Assembly (NCBI GenBank): GCA_035762005.1
Contig: DASTQA010000076.1
Location: 1-35,173, forward strand
Length of the DNA stretch: 35,173 nt
Origin: JAIBJN01 sp035762005
GTDB lineage: Bacteria; Actinomycetota; Thermoleophilia; Gaiellales; Gaiellaceae
Direction: 5' to 3'
Shown here one piece after another: positions 1 to 11,124 of the stretch. Every line of letters starts with the position of its first letter. Position 1 is the stretch's first letter. Position numbers and translations under genes: made by a program. Below the pieces are notes generated by a model. The model saw only the letters and a program-made list of their open reading frames with translations. It was not told the DNA's origin and did no database searches.

Positions 1-1406
<1,406 letters not shown>

Positions 1407-1409
1407 GCG

Positions 1410-2300
1410 ATGGCGACCGTCCAGGACATCAAGCGGCGGCTGCGCTCCGTCCGCAACACCCGCAAGATCACGAAGGCGATGGAGCTCGTCGCCGCCGCCA
1501 AGCTCCGGCGGGCCGAGGCGCGGATCGAGGCGCTGCGGCCGTACGCCGAGCGCATGCGCGAGCTCATGATCGGGACGGCCCGCGCGACGCCGGCGCGCGG
1601 GTTCCCGCTCCTCGAGCCGCGCGAGAGCGTCCGGGCCGTGGCGATCCTGCCGCTCACGGGCGACCGCGGGCTCGCCGGCGCGTTCAACGCGCAGGTCGTG
1701 CGGCGCGCCCTCCAGCTCGAGCGCGAGGTGCGCGCCGCCGGAGCCGACGTCCGCTGGGCGGTCGCGGGGAAGAAGGGCCGGTCGACGCTCCGCTTCCGCC
1801 GCTACGAGGTCGAGCAGGCGTGGGTGGACTTCACCGACCGGCCGGCCTACGCCGACGCGGCCGCGATCGCGCAGACGCTCGCGACCCTCTTCACGGAGGA
1901 GGAGGTCGACCGCGTCGTCATGGTCTACAACCACTACGTCTCGCCGCTGACGCAGACCGTCACCGTCGAGGACGTGCTCCCGATCCCGCGGACGCTCCTC
2001 GAGGAGGAGGAGAAGAGCGCGTACGAGATCGCGCTCGAGGGCGACTTCATCTACGAGCCCGAGCCGGAGGAGATCCTCGGCCGCCTGCTCCCGACGTACC
2101 TCGAGACGACCGTCTACCGGGCGCTTCTCGAGTCGGCCGCCTCCGAGCACGGCGCCCGCATGACGGCGATGCGGAACGCCTCCAAGAACGCGGGCGAGCT
2201 CATCGACAGCCTGACGCTCGACATGAACCGAGCGCGCCAGTCGGAGATCACGCAGGAGATCCTCGAGGTCGTCGCGGGCGCGGACGCGCTCACCCAGTAG
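1410..2300 (+). CDS. atpG: ATP synthase F1 subunit gamma
   Basis: Gamma is the rotating central stalk that couples proton flow through the c-ring to the beta catalytic sites. The 296-residue protein has the normal length. It has the typical N-terminal helix (ATVQDIKRRLRSVRNTRKIT) followed by MELVAAAKLRRAE, and the diagnostic C-terminal motif SEHGARMTAMRNASKNA near residues 244-260. The ATG at 1410 is 3 bases after the atpA stop. No strong Shine-Dalgarno is visible, which fits translational coupling. Downstream the usual partner atpD does not follow; a Kelch gene starts 64 bases later and atpD is 7.3 kb away. Confidence 0.96.
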   Translation: MATVQDIKRRLRSVRNTRKITKAMELVAAAKLRRAEARIEALRPYAERMRELMIGTARATPARGFPLLEPRESVRAVAILPLTGDRGLAGAFNAQVVRRALQLEREVRAAGADVRWAVAGKKGRSTLRFRRYEVEQAWVDFTDRPAYADAAAIAQTLATLFTEEEVDRVVMVYNHYVSPLTQTVTVEDVLPIPRTLLEEEEKSAYEIALEGDFIYEPEPEEILGRLLPTYLETTVYRALLESAASEHGARMTAMRNASKNAGELIDSLTLDMNRARQSEITQEILEVVAGADALTQ

Positions 2301-2302
2301 CC

Positions 2303-2318
2303 CCGCGGAGCCTCGCGG
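2303..2318 (+). terminator. Short GC hairpin after atpG
   Basis: CCGCG (2303-2307) pairs with CGCGG (2314-2318) around the loop GAGCCT, directly after the atpG stop. No T-run follows. It could end or weaken the atpA-atpG transcript before the inserted genes, but a 5-bp stem is common by chance in such GC-rich DNA. Confidence 0.25.
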
Positions 2319-2364
2319 CGGGCCCTCCCGCTAACGGCGTGGCACCTCCCGGCGTCTGAGTCGA

Positions 2365-3300
2365 ATGATGCGCGCCCTCGCCGTCCTGCTCGCGGCCCTC
2401 CTCCTCGTCGCGCTCGCCGCCGTCACGGGGACGAGGGGGCCGCAGGGGGCCGAGGGTGAGGCGGCGCCGTGGACCTTCGGGCAGGCGATGTCCCAGCGGC
2501 GGAGCTACATCGCCGCCGAGGAGATCGGCGGCCTGATCTACGCGGCCGGCGGCATGGTGGGGGAGACCGGGCGGCCGCTCGGCGTCCTCCAGCGCTACGA
2601 CCCGCGCGAGGACTCGTGGACGACCCTCACGCGCCTGCCCGAGCCGACCCGCGCCGCCGCCGCGGCCGCCGTGGACGGGATCCTCTACGTCGCCGGCGGC
2701 ACGACCCCGGGCGGGAACACGGCCGCGCTCTGGGCCTACGACCCGGCGGCGGACGAGTGGACGGGCCGCGCGCCCATGCCGGCGGCCCGCTTCAACCACG
2801 CGGCCCTCGCCCTCGACGGGAAGGTCTGGGTCCTCGGGGGCTTCCTCGAGGGGAGGGAGCGGCGCGACGTCTTCGTCTACGACCCGGCGACCGACTCCTG
2901 GTCCGAGGGGCCGCCGCTCCCGTTCCCGAACCACGCCTTCGACGCGGTCGCCTTCCGCGGCGAGATCTGGATGATCGGCGGCCTCCGCGGCGAGGAGAAG
3001 CTCCCGGACGTCTGGATCCTCGACCCGGACGGCGGCTGGCGGCGCGGTCCGGCGATGCCGAAGCCGATGGAGCTCCTCGGCGCCGCCGTCGCCGGAGACG
3101 AGATCCACGCGGTCTGGGAGAGCGTGTACCAGATCTACGACGCAGGGACCGGCACGTGGCGCGACGGCCCGCGCTCGCTCGTCACCCGCCACGGCCTCCA
3201 GGCCTTCTACGCGGACGGGATGCTCCTCACGGTCGGCGGCTGCACGACGGCGCTCCGGGACAGCCAGGTCGTGGAGCGTCGCATCCTCCCGGCGCGCTAA
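2365..3300 (+). CDS. Secreted Kelch-repeat beta-propeller protein
   Basis: The 311-residue protein starts with a hydrophobic stretch (residues 3-20) that looks like a signal peptide or membrane anchor, then carries about six Kelch repeats. These show as repeated GG doublets (YAAGGM, YVAGGT, WVLGGF, WMIGGL, LTVGGC) followed 20-25 residues later by the Y/W pattern of YDPREDSW, YDPAADEW and YDPATDSW. Such repeats fold into a beta-propeller used for binding partners or sugars; the ligand cannot be told from sequence. It sits alone between atpG and a peptide transporter, on the same strand. It has two possible adjacent ATG starts (2365, 2368). No enzymatic residues are recognised. Confidence 0.85.
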   Translation: MMRALAVLLAALLLVALAAVTGTRGPQGAEGEAAPWTFGQAMSQRRSYIAAEEIGGLIYAAGGMVGETGRPLGVLQRYDPREDSWTTLTRLPEPTRAAAAAAVDGILYVAGGTTPGGNTAALWAYDPAADEWTGRAPMPAARFNHAALALDGKVWVLGGFLEGRERRDVFVYDPATDSWSEGPPLPFPNHAFDAVAFRGEIWMIGGLRGEEKLPDVWILDPDGGWRRGPAMPKPMELLGAAVAGDEIHAVWESVYQIYDAGTGTWRDGPRSLVTRHGLQAFYADGMLLTVGGCTTALRDSQVVERRILPAR

Positions 3301-3303
3301 CTT

Positions 3304-3339
3304 GCGGCCGCCGGGCGCGTCTAAACGCCCAGTGGCCGC
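3304..3339 (+). terminator. Hairpin between Kelch gene and peptide-binding lipoprotein
   Basis: GCGGCC (3304-3309) pairs with GGCCGC (3334-3339), and inside it GGGCG (3313-3317) pairs with CGCCC (3326-3330) around an AT-richer loop, giving a two-part stem. It lies just after the Kelch stop and before the ribosome-binding site of the next gene. No T-run follows, so it may be a U-less terminator or simply a leader structure of the transporter operon. Confidence 0.45.
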
Positions 3340-3390
3340 CCAGCGCCGAAGACGCCTGCGGCCGTTGGTCTGAAACAGAGGAGGGCAGAA

Positions 3391-5061
3391 GTGCGAAGGA
3401 AGACATGGCTGCTGCTCGTGGTGGCCCTGGCGATCCTCTCGCTCGGCGTGGCCGCCTGCGGCGGCGACGACGACGACGAAGGGGAAGCGGGCGACACGGG
3501 GCAGGCGACGGACGGCGAGCCCGCCGCCGAGCAGGAGATCACGATGGCCTGGGGCGCCGAGCCTCCGTCGCTCGACCCGGGGCTCGCGACCGACACGACG
3601 TCGGCGAACGTGATCCTCAACATCATGGATCCGCTCGTCGTCCTCGACGAGAACCTCGAGCCCCAGCCGGCCCTGGCCGAGAGCTGGGAGGAGAGCGAGG
3701 ACGGCACGACCGTCACGTACCACCTGCGCGAGGACGGCATGTGGACGAACGGCGACCCGGTGACGGCGGCCGACTTCGAGTACTCGTGGAAGCGGACGCT
3801 CTCGCCGGATCTGGCGGCCGACTACGCCTACCAGCTGTACGGGATCAAGGGAGCGGCCGAGTACAACGGCTGCGCGAAGAACTGCGACAAGCTCGCCGAC
3901 GAGGTCGGCGTGAAGGCGGTCGACGACTACACCCTCGAGGTGACGTTGACCTCGCCGCAGCCCTGGTTCGTGGGCCAGTCGGCCCATCACTCGTTCCTCG
4001 CCGTCCACCAGGGAACGGTGGAGGAGTTCGGGGAGCAGTGGACCGAGCCCGGGAACATCGTCACGAACGGCCCCTTCCAGCTCGAGTCGTGGGAGCACGA
4101 GGCTTCCATCGACCTGGTCAAGTGGGACGAGTGGCGCAACGCCGACGAGGTCACCCTCGAGCGAGTGGGCGGCCGCATCATCGTCGACGGCACGACCCGC
4201 GTGCAGGCCTTCGAGGCCGGCGAGGTCGACGCCCTCGACGGCTCGGGGCTGCCGCCCGCCGAGATGTCGAGGCTGAAGGAGCTCGAGGAGTACGAGCAGT
4301 ACGACTACCTCGGCACCTACTACTACGGCTTCAACATCGAGAACATCACCGACGTCAACCAGCGGCGCGCCATGTCGCTGGCGGTCGACCGGCGCACGAT
4401 CATCGACAACATCGCGCAGGCCGACCAGGTCCCGGCCTCCGGCTTCACGCCCGGTGGGATCCGCGGCTTCGACGTGATCAACCCCGCGTCCCCCTGGACG
4501 CCGGAGAGCGGCGACCTGGAGCAGGCGCAGGCTCTCATGGACGAGGTCGCGAGCCCGAAGACGGACATCAACCTCTTCCACAACAACGCGCCCGGCCACC
4601 GCGAGATCGCGGTCGCGGTGCAGGACATGTGGAGCGACCTCGGGCTCTCGACGACGATCAAGGCCCAGGAGTGGGCCCAGTACCTCGAGTTCCTCGGTCC
4701 GCCACCGTCGAATCAGGTCGACGTCTATCGCCTCGGCTGGATCTACGACTACGCCGACGCGATGAACGGCCTCGAGCTCTGGACCTGCGACTCGGGCAAC
4801 AACAACACGAACTTCTGCAACGAGGAGTACGACGCCCTCATCGACGAGGCACGGCAGACGCCTGAGGACGACGCTCGCTTCGAGCTCTACGCCCAGGCGG
4901 AGCAGATCATGTTCGGCGAGGACGGCGAGATGCCGCTCCTGCCGATCTACTTCTACACGCTGCCGAACCTCGAGGCCCAGTGCATCAAGGACACCTTCTT
5001 CATCGGTGCCCTGAACTCGCTGGACTTGACGCAGGTGGTCGTGGAAGGCGAGTGCTCGTAA
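3391..5061 (+). CDS. Peptide ABC transporter substrate-binding lipoprotein (SBP_bac_5 family)
   Basis: This is the extracytoplasmic receptor that captures oligopeptides or dipeptides for the transporter encoded by the next four genes. The 556-residue protein has a lipoprotein signal ending in GVAAC, with Cys23 as the lipidated residue. An acidic linker follows (GGDDDDEGEAGD), then a family 5 solute-binding domain of normal length starting at ITMAWGAEPPSLDPGLATDT. The motif TVTYHLREDGMWTNGDPVTAADFEYSW is typical of the OppA/DppA/NikA family. The GTG start at 3391 is supported by GAGGAGG at 3378-3384, 6 bases upstream. The substrate could be peptides, nickel chelates or other; peptides are most likely given the full Opp/Dpp gene order. 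Confidence 0.94.
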   Translation: MRRKTWLLLVVALAILSLGVAACGGDDDDEGEAGDTGQATDGEPAAEQEITMAWGAEPPSLDPGLATDTTSANVILNIMDPLVVLDENLEPQPALAESWEESEDGTTVTYHLREDGMWTNGDPVTAADFEYSWKRTLSPDLAADYAYQLYGIKGAAEYNGCAKNCDKLADEVGVKAVDDYTLEVTLTSPQPWFVGQSAHHSFLAVHQGTVEEFGEQWTEPGNIVTNGPFQLESWEHEASIDLVKWDEWRNADEVTLERVGGRIIVDGTTRVQAFEAGEVDALDGSGLPPAEMSRLKELEEYEQYDYLGTYYYGFNIENITDVNQRRAMSLAVDRRTIIDNIAQADQVPASGFTPGGIRGFDVINPASPWTPESGDLEQAQALMDEVASPKTDINLFHNNAPGHREIAVAVQDMWSDLGLSTTIKAQEWAQYLEFLGPPPSNQVDVYRLGWIYDYADAMNGLELWTCDSGNNNTNFCNEEYDALIDEARQTPEDDARFELYAQAEQIMFGEDGEMPLLPIYFYTLPNLEAQCIKDTFFIGALNSLDLTQVVVEGECS

Positions 5062-5082
5062 CCTAGCTCTCGCCGCGAGCGA

Positions 5083-5117
5083 GGCGGGGCGGGACGCTTT
5101 CGGCGCCCCGCCCCGCC
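5083..5117 (+). terminator. Strong intercistronic hairpin between binding protein and permease
   Basis: Bases 5083-5097 pair with 5103-5117 with a single mismatch (A5094 against C5106) around the loop TTTCG, a 15-position stem made almost wholly of G-C pairs. It has no T-run. Such hairpins after the binding-protein gene of ABC operons are known to protect the upstream message or to end most transcripts, so that the receptor is made in excess over the membrane parts. That role is inferred here. Confidence 0.65.
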
Positions 5118-5164
5118 CGCCCGGTCGGTTGCCAGCGGGCGCAACCGGGTAGAGAATCCAACCG

Positions 5165-6109
5165 ATGGCCACCTACGTCATCCGGCGGATCATCTGGACG
5201 ATCCCCGTGCTCCTCCTGGTCATCCTCCTCGTGTTCGGCCTCATGAAGCAGATCGGGGGGAACCCGTTCCGCCCGACCGAGCGGGCCGTGCCCGCGGCGA
5301 TCCAGGCGAACCTCGAGCGGAAGTTCAACCTCGACGAGTCCTGGTACCTCCAGTACGCCTACTACGTCAAGGACGTCTTCACGTTCGACCTCGGCCCGTC
5401 GATGCGGCTGCGGAACCGCACGGTCAACGAGATCGTGAAGGAGCACTTCCCGCACTCCATGAAGCTCGCCCTCCTCGCGATCGCGTGGGGCCTCGTGATC
5501 GGGCTCCCCGCCGGTATCGCCTCCGCCCTGCGTCCGAACTCGCTCTTCGACTACGGGTCGATGCTCTTCTCGAACATCGGCTTCGCGCTGCCGAACTTCT
5601 TCGTCGCGACGCTCCTCATCTACTTCTTCGCGGTCAAGAACAGCTTCGTGCCCACGAACGGGTGGCCCTCCGAGTTCTGGGACTTCAACGACAAGCGACT
5701 CATCCTGCCGTCGTTCGCGCTCGGCCTCTTCTTCATGGCCTACATCGCGCGGCTCGTCCGGGGAGCGATGCTCGAGACGATGCAGCAGGACTTCGTGCGC
5801 ACCGCGAAGGCGAAGGGGCTGCGCTGGCGCCGCGTCGTCGTCCGCCACGTCCTGCGCAACTCGCTCATCCCCGTCGTGACCGCGGTCGGGCCGCTGATCG
5901 GGCTCGTCATCACGGGAACGTTCGTGATCGAGATCATCTTCTCGATCCCGGGCATCGGCCGGTACTTCGTCTCCGCGGTCGAGGCTCGCGACTTCTCCGT
6001 CGTGATGGGCATCACCGTGCTCGCGTCGGTGGTCGTGATCCTGGCGAACCTCATCGTCGACATCCTCTACGGCTTCCTCGACCCGCGCACCCGCGAGGTT
6101 CGCTCCTGA
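5165..6109 (+). CDS. Peptide ABC transporter permease (DppB/OppB type)
   Basis: This is the first membrane subunit of the peptide importer. The 314-residue protein begins MATYVIRRIIWTIPVLLLVILLVFGLM, the typical OppB/DppB first helix, and has about six hydrophobic segments. The cytoplasmic coupling loop (RTAKAKGLRWRRVVVRHVLRNSLIPV) is the EAA-type motif that docks on the ATPase. The stop overlaps the next start by one base (TGATG, 6107-6111), showing tight coupling with the second permease. Confidence 0.94.
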   Translation: MATYVIRRIIWTIPVLLLVILLVFGLMKQIGGNPFRPTERAVPAAIQANLERKFNLDESWYLQYAYYVKDVFTFDLGPSMRLRNRTVNEIVKEHFPHSMKLALLAIAWGLVIGLPAGIASALRPNSLFDYGSMLFSNIGFALPNFFVATLLIYFFAVKNSFVPTNGWPSEFWDFNDKRLILPSFALGLFFMAYIARLVRGAMLETMQQDFVRTAKAKGLRWRRVVVRHVLRNSLIPVVTAVGPLIGLVITGTFVIEIIFSIPGIGRYFVSAVEARDFSVVMGITVLASVVVILANLIVDILYGFLDPRTREVRS

Positions 6110-7071
6110 TGGCCGTCCGCGAGCCGACCGCGTCGGCGCGGACGCCGGTCGCCTCCGAGGCGGGGACGGCCGCGGGGGCGCCCCTGCGGCAGTCGAGCCT
6201 TTGGCAGGACGCCTGGCGGCGGTACATCCGCAACCGGGGGGCCGTCGCCGCGGGGGCCGTGTTCCTGCTCATCATCCTCTACGCGTTCCTCATCCCCGGC
6301 TTCTGGATCGTGCCCGGCATCTGGACCGACCTCGTCAACGACATCGACCCCTACGACGTCGACTTCTCGCAGGCCTACCAGGGAGCGAGCGCGGCCCATC
6401 CGTTCGGGACGGACCAGTTCGGACGCGACCTCTTCGCCCGCGCCGCGCTCGGCGGGCAGGTGTCGATCGGCATCGGCTTCGCGGCCACGCTCGTCATCCT
6501 CGTCGTCGCCATCGTCTACGGCGGGATCTCGGGCTTCGCGGGCGGAGCCCTCGACAACGTGCTCATGCGCGTCCTCGACGCCCTCTACGGCCTGCCCTTC
6601 CTCCCCTTCGCGATCATCACGCTCCAGATCGTGGGGACGGTGAACTTCATGACGATGGTGCTGGCGCTCTCGATCGTCTCCTGGTTCACAGACGCCCGCG
6701 TCGTCCGCGGCCAGGTGATCACGCTGAAGGAGAACGACTACGTGCGGGCGGCGCGCGCGGTGGGCGCCCGCTGGTACCGGGTCCTCGGCCGCCACATCCT
6801 CCCGAACACGCTCGGAATCCTCATCATCAGCATGTTCCTGAGCCTTCCCGGGGTCGTCCTGGGGGAGGCGTTCATCTCGTTCATCGGGCTCGGGATCAAC
6901 CCACCCAACGCCTCGTGGGGCGCGATGGCGAACGACGGCCGCGAGGCGTACCGGTCGCATCCTCTCGTGCTCGTCGTGCCGAGCCTCTTCATCGCCGCGC
7001 TCGTGCTCAGCGCGAACTTCATCGCCGACGGCCTCCGGGACGCGCTCGACCCGAGGACGAGAGAGACCTAG
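6109..7071 (+). CDS. Peptide ABC transporter permease (DppC/OppC type)
   Basis: This is the second membrane subunit, expected to form the heterodimeric channel with the preceding permease. The 320-residue protein has the N-terminal cytoplasmic arm usual for OppC/DppC (SLWQDAWRRYIRNRGAVAAG), then a first helix, the family motif HPFGTDQFGRDLFARAALGG and the coupling loop RAARAVGARWYRVLGRHILPNT. I chose the ATG at 6109, which overlaps the upstream TGA and gives the normal length; the open frame continues upstream only as a shadow of the first permease. The C-terminus DGLRDALDPRTRET is typical. Confidence 0.94.
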   Translation: MAVREPTASARTPVASEAGTAAGAPLRQSSLWQDAWRRYIRNRGAVAAGAVFLLIILYAFLIPGFWIVPGIWTDLVNDIDPYDVDFSQAYQGASAAHPFGTDQFGRDLFARAALGGQVSIGIGFAATLVILVVAIVYGGISGFAGGALDNVLMRVLDALYGLPFLPFAIITLQIVGTVNFMTMVLALSIVSWFTDARVVRGQVITLKENDYVRAARAVGARWYRVLGRHILPNTLGILIISMFLSLPGVVLGEAFISFIGLGINPPNASWGAMANDGREAYRSHPLVLVVPSLFIAALVLSANFIADGLRDALDPRTRET

Positions 7072-7082
7072 GGGGTCTGCCG

Positions 7083-8090
7083 ATGGCGCTCCTCGAGGTC
7101 AGGGACCTGCAGACGCACTTCTTCATGCGCGAGGGCGTCGTGCGCGCGGTCGACGGGGTCACGTTCTCGCTCGAGAAGGGCAAGACCCTCGGGCTCGTCG
7201 GCGAGTCGGGCTGCGGGAAGTCGGTGACCGCTCTCTCCATCATGGGCCTGATCCCCAAGCCGCCGGCGCGGATCGTCGGCGGCTCCGTGCGCTTCGAGGG
7301 TCGCGACCTCGCGAAGCTGAAGGAGCGCGAGCTCGAGGACATCCGGGGCAAGGAGATCGCGATGATCTTCCAGGACCCGATGACGAGCCTCAATCCGACG
7401 ATCAAGATCTCGACGCAGATCACCGAGGTGCTCCGCCGCCACCTGGACATGTCGAAAGAGCAGGCGCGCCGGCGTGCGATAGAGCTCCTCGAGGAGGTGC
7501 GGATCCCGAACGCGGCTGAGCGTCTCAACGACTACCCGCACCGCTTCTCGGGCGGCATGCGCCAGCGGGTGATGATCGCGAGCGCGCTCGCGTGCAAACC
7601 GAAGCTCCTGATCGCGGACGAGCCGACGACGGCGCTCGACGTCACGATCCAGGCGGGGATCCTCGACCTCCTCGACGAGCTCCGGCGGGAGTACGAGATG
7701 GCGATGATCATCATCACCCACGACATGGGGGTGGTCGCCGAGACGGCTGACAACATCGCCGTCATGTACGCGGGCCAGATCGTCGAGTACGCCCCCGCGC
7801 TCGACCTCTTCGAGCGCCCCGAGCACCCGTACACCGAGGCGCTCCTCGCGGCGCTGCCCCAGCTCGAGGCCGAGGATGCGCGCGAGGGGCGGCTGACGGC
7901 CATCCCCGGGCTGCCGCCCTCGCTCATCGACCCGCCGGACGGCTGCCGGTTCGCCCCGCGCTGCCCCTACGCCGGCGAGGACGATCCCTGTGCCGAGAAC
8001 CCGCAGGAGCTCCGGGAGGTCCGCACCGGCCACCTCGTGCGCTCGGCGCATCCCGCGAGCGAGCGCGCCCGGGTGAAGGTGGAGGCGTGA
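7083..8090 (+). CDS. Peptide ABC transporter ATPase (DppD/OppD type)
   Basis: This is one of two ATP-hydrolysing subunits driving peptide import. The 335-residue protein has Walker A GESGCGKS (residues 40-47), Q-loop FQDPMTSLNP, signature SGGMRQR, Walker B LLIADEPTTALD and the switch histidine in IITHDMG. The C-terminal oligopeptide/dipeptide region contains CRFAPRCPYAGEDDPC, the cysteine cluster common to OppD/DppD proteins and sometimes associated with an iron-sulfur cluster. The ATG at 7083 is 11 bases after the permease stop and begins the usual MALLEVRDL sequence. Confidence 0.95.
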   Translation: MALLEVRDLQTHFFMREGVVRAVDGVTFSLEKGKTLGLVGESGCGKSVTALSIMGLIPKPPARIVGGSVRFEGRDLAKLKERELEDIRGKEIAMIFQDPMTSLNPTIKISTQITEVLRRHLDMSKEQARRRAIELLEEVRIPNAAERLNDYPHRFSGGMRQRVMIASALACKPKLLIADEPTTALDVTIQAGILDLLDELRREYEMAMIIITHDMGVVAETADNIAVMYAGQIVEYAPALDLFERPEHPYTEALLAALPQLEAEDAREGRLTAIPGLPPSLIDPPDGCRFAPRCPYAGEDDPCAENPQELREVRTGHLVRSAHPASERARVKVEA

Positions 8091-8980
8091 GCGTCTCTGC
8101 CTCCGACCCGGACCCCGCCCGCAACGGGGCCCTCCTCGAGGTCGAGGACCTCACGAAGCACTTCCCCATCCGGAAGGGGATCCTGTTCGACCGGCAGGTG
8201 GGGGAGGTCAAGGCCGTGGACGGCGTCAGCTTCTCGATCCGGGAGGGGCGGACGCTCGGGCTCGTGGGTGAGTCCGGCTCCGGCAAGTCGACGACCGGCT
8301 ACTGCGTCATCCAGCTCATGAAGCCGACCTCGGGCTCCGTCCGCTTCCAGGGGCAGGAGCTCACCGAGCTCGACCGCGAGGACCTGCGCCGGATGAGACG
8401 CGAGATGCAGATCGTCTTCCAGGACCCGTACTCGTCCCTCGACCCACGCATGACGGTGGGGAACATCGTCTCCGAGCCGCTCGAGGTGCACGGGATCGGC
8501 ACGCGGCGCAGCCGCCGGGAGACGGTGCGCCGGCTCCTCGAGGTCGTCGGCTTCAACCCGAACTACACGAACCGGTACCCGCACGAGTTCTCGGGGGGCC
8601 AGCGCCAGCGAATCGGTATCGCCCGCGCCCTCGCGCTCAACCCGAAGCTCATCGTCTGCGACGAGCCGGTCTCCGCGCTCGATGTCTCCATCCAGGCCCA
8701 GATCCTCAACCTGCTCAAGGACCTGCAGCGCGACTTCGGGCTGACGTACCTCTTCATCTCCCACGACCTCGCCGTCGTGCGGACGATGTCCGACGACATC
8801 GCGGTCATGAACCAGGGGAAGCTCGTCGAGGTCGGCTCGGCCGAGGACGTGTACCTCCGCCCGAAGGACGAGTACACGCGGGCCCTCTTCACGGCCGTCC
8901 CGGTTCCGGACCCGAGGCGGCAGCGCGAGCGCAAGGCCGAGCGCGCGCGCCTCAGGATCGACCGGTTCGCGGGAATCTAA
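8087..8980 (+). CDS. Peptide ABC transporter ATPase (DppF/OppF type), short C-terminus
   Basis: This is the second ATPase subunit, pairing with the preceding one. It carries Walker A GESGSGKS (residues 61-68), Q-loop FQDPYSSLDP, signature SGGQRQR, Walker B LIVCDEPVSALD and the switch histidine in FISHDLA. The insert FPIRKGILFDRQVGEVKAVDG near residues 26-46 is diagnostic for OppF/DppF. The GTG start at 8087 overlaps the upstream TGA. At 297 residues it is shorter than the usual 320-340: it ends in a basic tail soon after VPVPDPRRQRERKAE and lacks the cysteine-bearing C-terminal extension that its partner keeps. The cassette ends here. Confidence 0.93.
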   Translation: MSVSASDPDPARNGALLEVEDLTKHFPIRKGILFDRQVGEVKAVDGVSFSIREGRTLGLVGESGSGKSTTGYCVIQLMKPTSGSVRFQGQELTELDREDLRRMRREMQIVFQDPYSSLDPRMTVGNIVSEPLEVHGIGTRRSRRETVRRLLEVVGFNPNYTNRYPHEFSGGQRQRIGIARALALNPKLIVCDEPVSALDVSIQAQILNLLKDLQRDFGLTYLFISHDLAVVRTMSDDIAVMNQGKLVEVGSAEDVYLRPKDEYTRALFTAVPVPDPRRQRERKAERARLRIDRFAGI

Positions 8981-9010
8981 CCTCCTCCCTGGGCGTTCGT
9001 CAGAGCAGGT

Positions 9011-9484
9011 ATGGCTGGCAGAGACCCTCTTCTCGGGGGCACCGTCTGCGCTCGCGCCCGCGCGTGGGCCTCGCTTCGCCTCGACGACGAGCTCTCCGTC
9101 CTCGAGGAGGAGCTCCTCGAGCGGCACCTGGGCGCGTGCGAGGCCTGCCGGCTCGTCGAGGCGGGCATGCGCTCCACCGCGACGGCCCTGCGGGCCGCTC
9201 CCTTCGAGCAGCCCTCCCGCCGGGTCGCCGTGCCGGCCGCGCGGCGCGCCCCGTTCTCGATCGGCCGCCGGCGCACGGCCGTCGTCGCGGCCGCCGCCCT
9301 CGTGCTCGGCTCGGTCGTCGGCTCGCTCCTCGAGCGCCCGTCGCAGCCGACCCCGGCGACGCCGGGCCAGGTCAGCCTGCTCTCCCGCGACGTCAACCTC
9401 CAGCTCGACCTGCCGCGCAGGCCGCCGACGACGCCGGCGCCCGTCCCCTCGACGCCGCCCAACCCGCCCGAAGGCGTCATCTAG
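9011..9484 (+). CDS. Membrane-anchored zinc-finger (ZAS/zf-HC2) anti-sigma-like protein
   Basis: The 157-residue protein has Cys13, His39, Cys43 and Cys46, spaced C-x25-H-x3-C-x2-C, the zinc-binding anti-sigma (ZAS) pattern found in RsrA/ChrR-type regulators. A single membrane helix follows (about residues 88-107), then a proline-rich tail that would lie outside the cell. In this family the cytoplasmic zinc domain holds an ECF sigma factor inactive. No sigma factor gene is visible next to it, or anywhere in the window, so it is an orphan anti-sigma or a derived sensor. It lies 30 bases after the transporter ATPase and 122 bases before atpD. The start is supported only by a weak AGCAGG. Confidence 0.8.
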   Translation: MAGRDPLLGGTVCARARAWASLRLDDELSVLEEELLERHLGACEACRLVEAGMRSTATALRAAPFEQPSRRVAVPAARRAPFSIGRRRTAVVAAAALVLGSVVGSLLERPSQPTPATPGQVSLLSRDVNLQLDLPRRPPTTPAPVPSTPPNPPEGVI

Positions 9485-9549
9485 GCGGCCGGCGGTCCGA
9501 GCCCGACCGGGCGGGCGCGTTCCTCTCGGGGGCCGGGGAATGGCTCGGC

Positions 9550-9555
9550 TAGACT
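9550..9555 (+). promoter_or_regulatory. Putative -10 element (TAGACT) before atpD
   Basis: GGCTAGACT lies in the 122-base gap between the zinc-finger gene and atpD, about 50 bases before the atpD start. It matches the CGCTANNCT-like -10 element seen before several other genes here. No clear -35 hexamer is visible at 17 bases. It suggests that atpD-atpC can be transcribed from its own promoter, as expected for a split operon. Confidence 0.4.
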
Positions 9556-9606
9556 GGAGGCGGCCGCGGGACCGGCCGTCGATCACCGCTACCACCCAGG
9601 AGATTC

Positions 9607-11112
<1,506 letters not shown>

Positions 11113-11124
11113 GCCCCGCCCGCG

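Noticed and set aside
2290..5172. Minus-strand open frame of 960 codons
   Set aside because: It lies opposite the Kelch and peptide-binding genes, which have clear family motifs. Its composition (Arg, Val, Asp, Glu, Leu) is the usual antisense shadow of GC-rich genes.
9101..9121. Perfect inverted repeat of 9 bases with a GAG spacer
   Set aside because: It lies inside the zinc-finger gene and results from Leu-Glu codons (CTC GAG GAG) in a row. Many similar cases exist in this genome.
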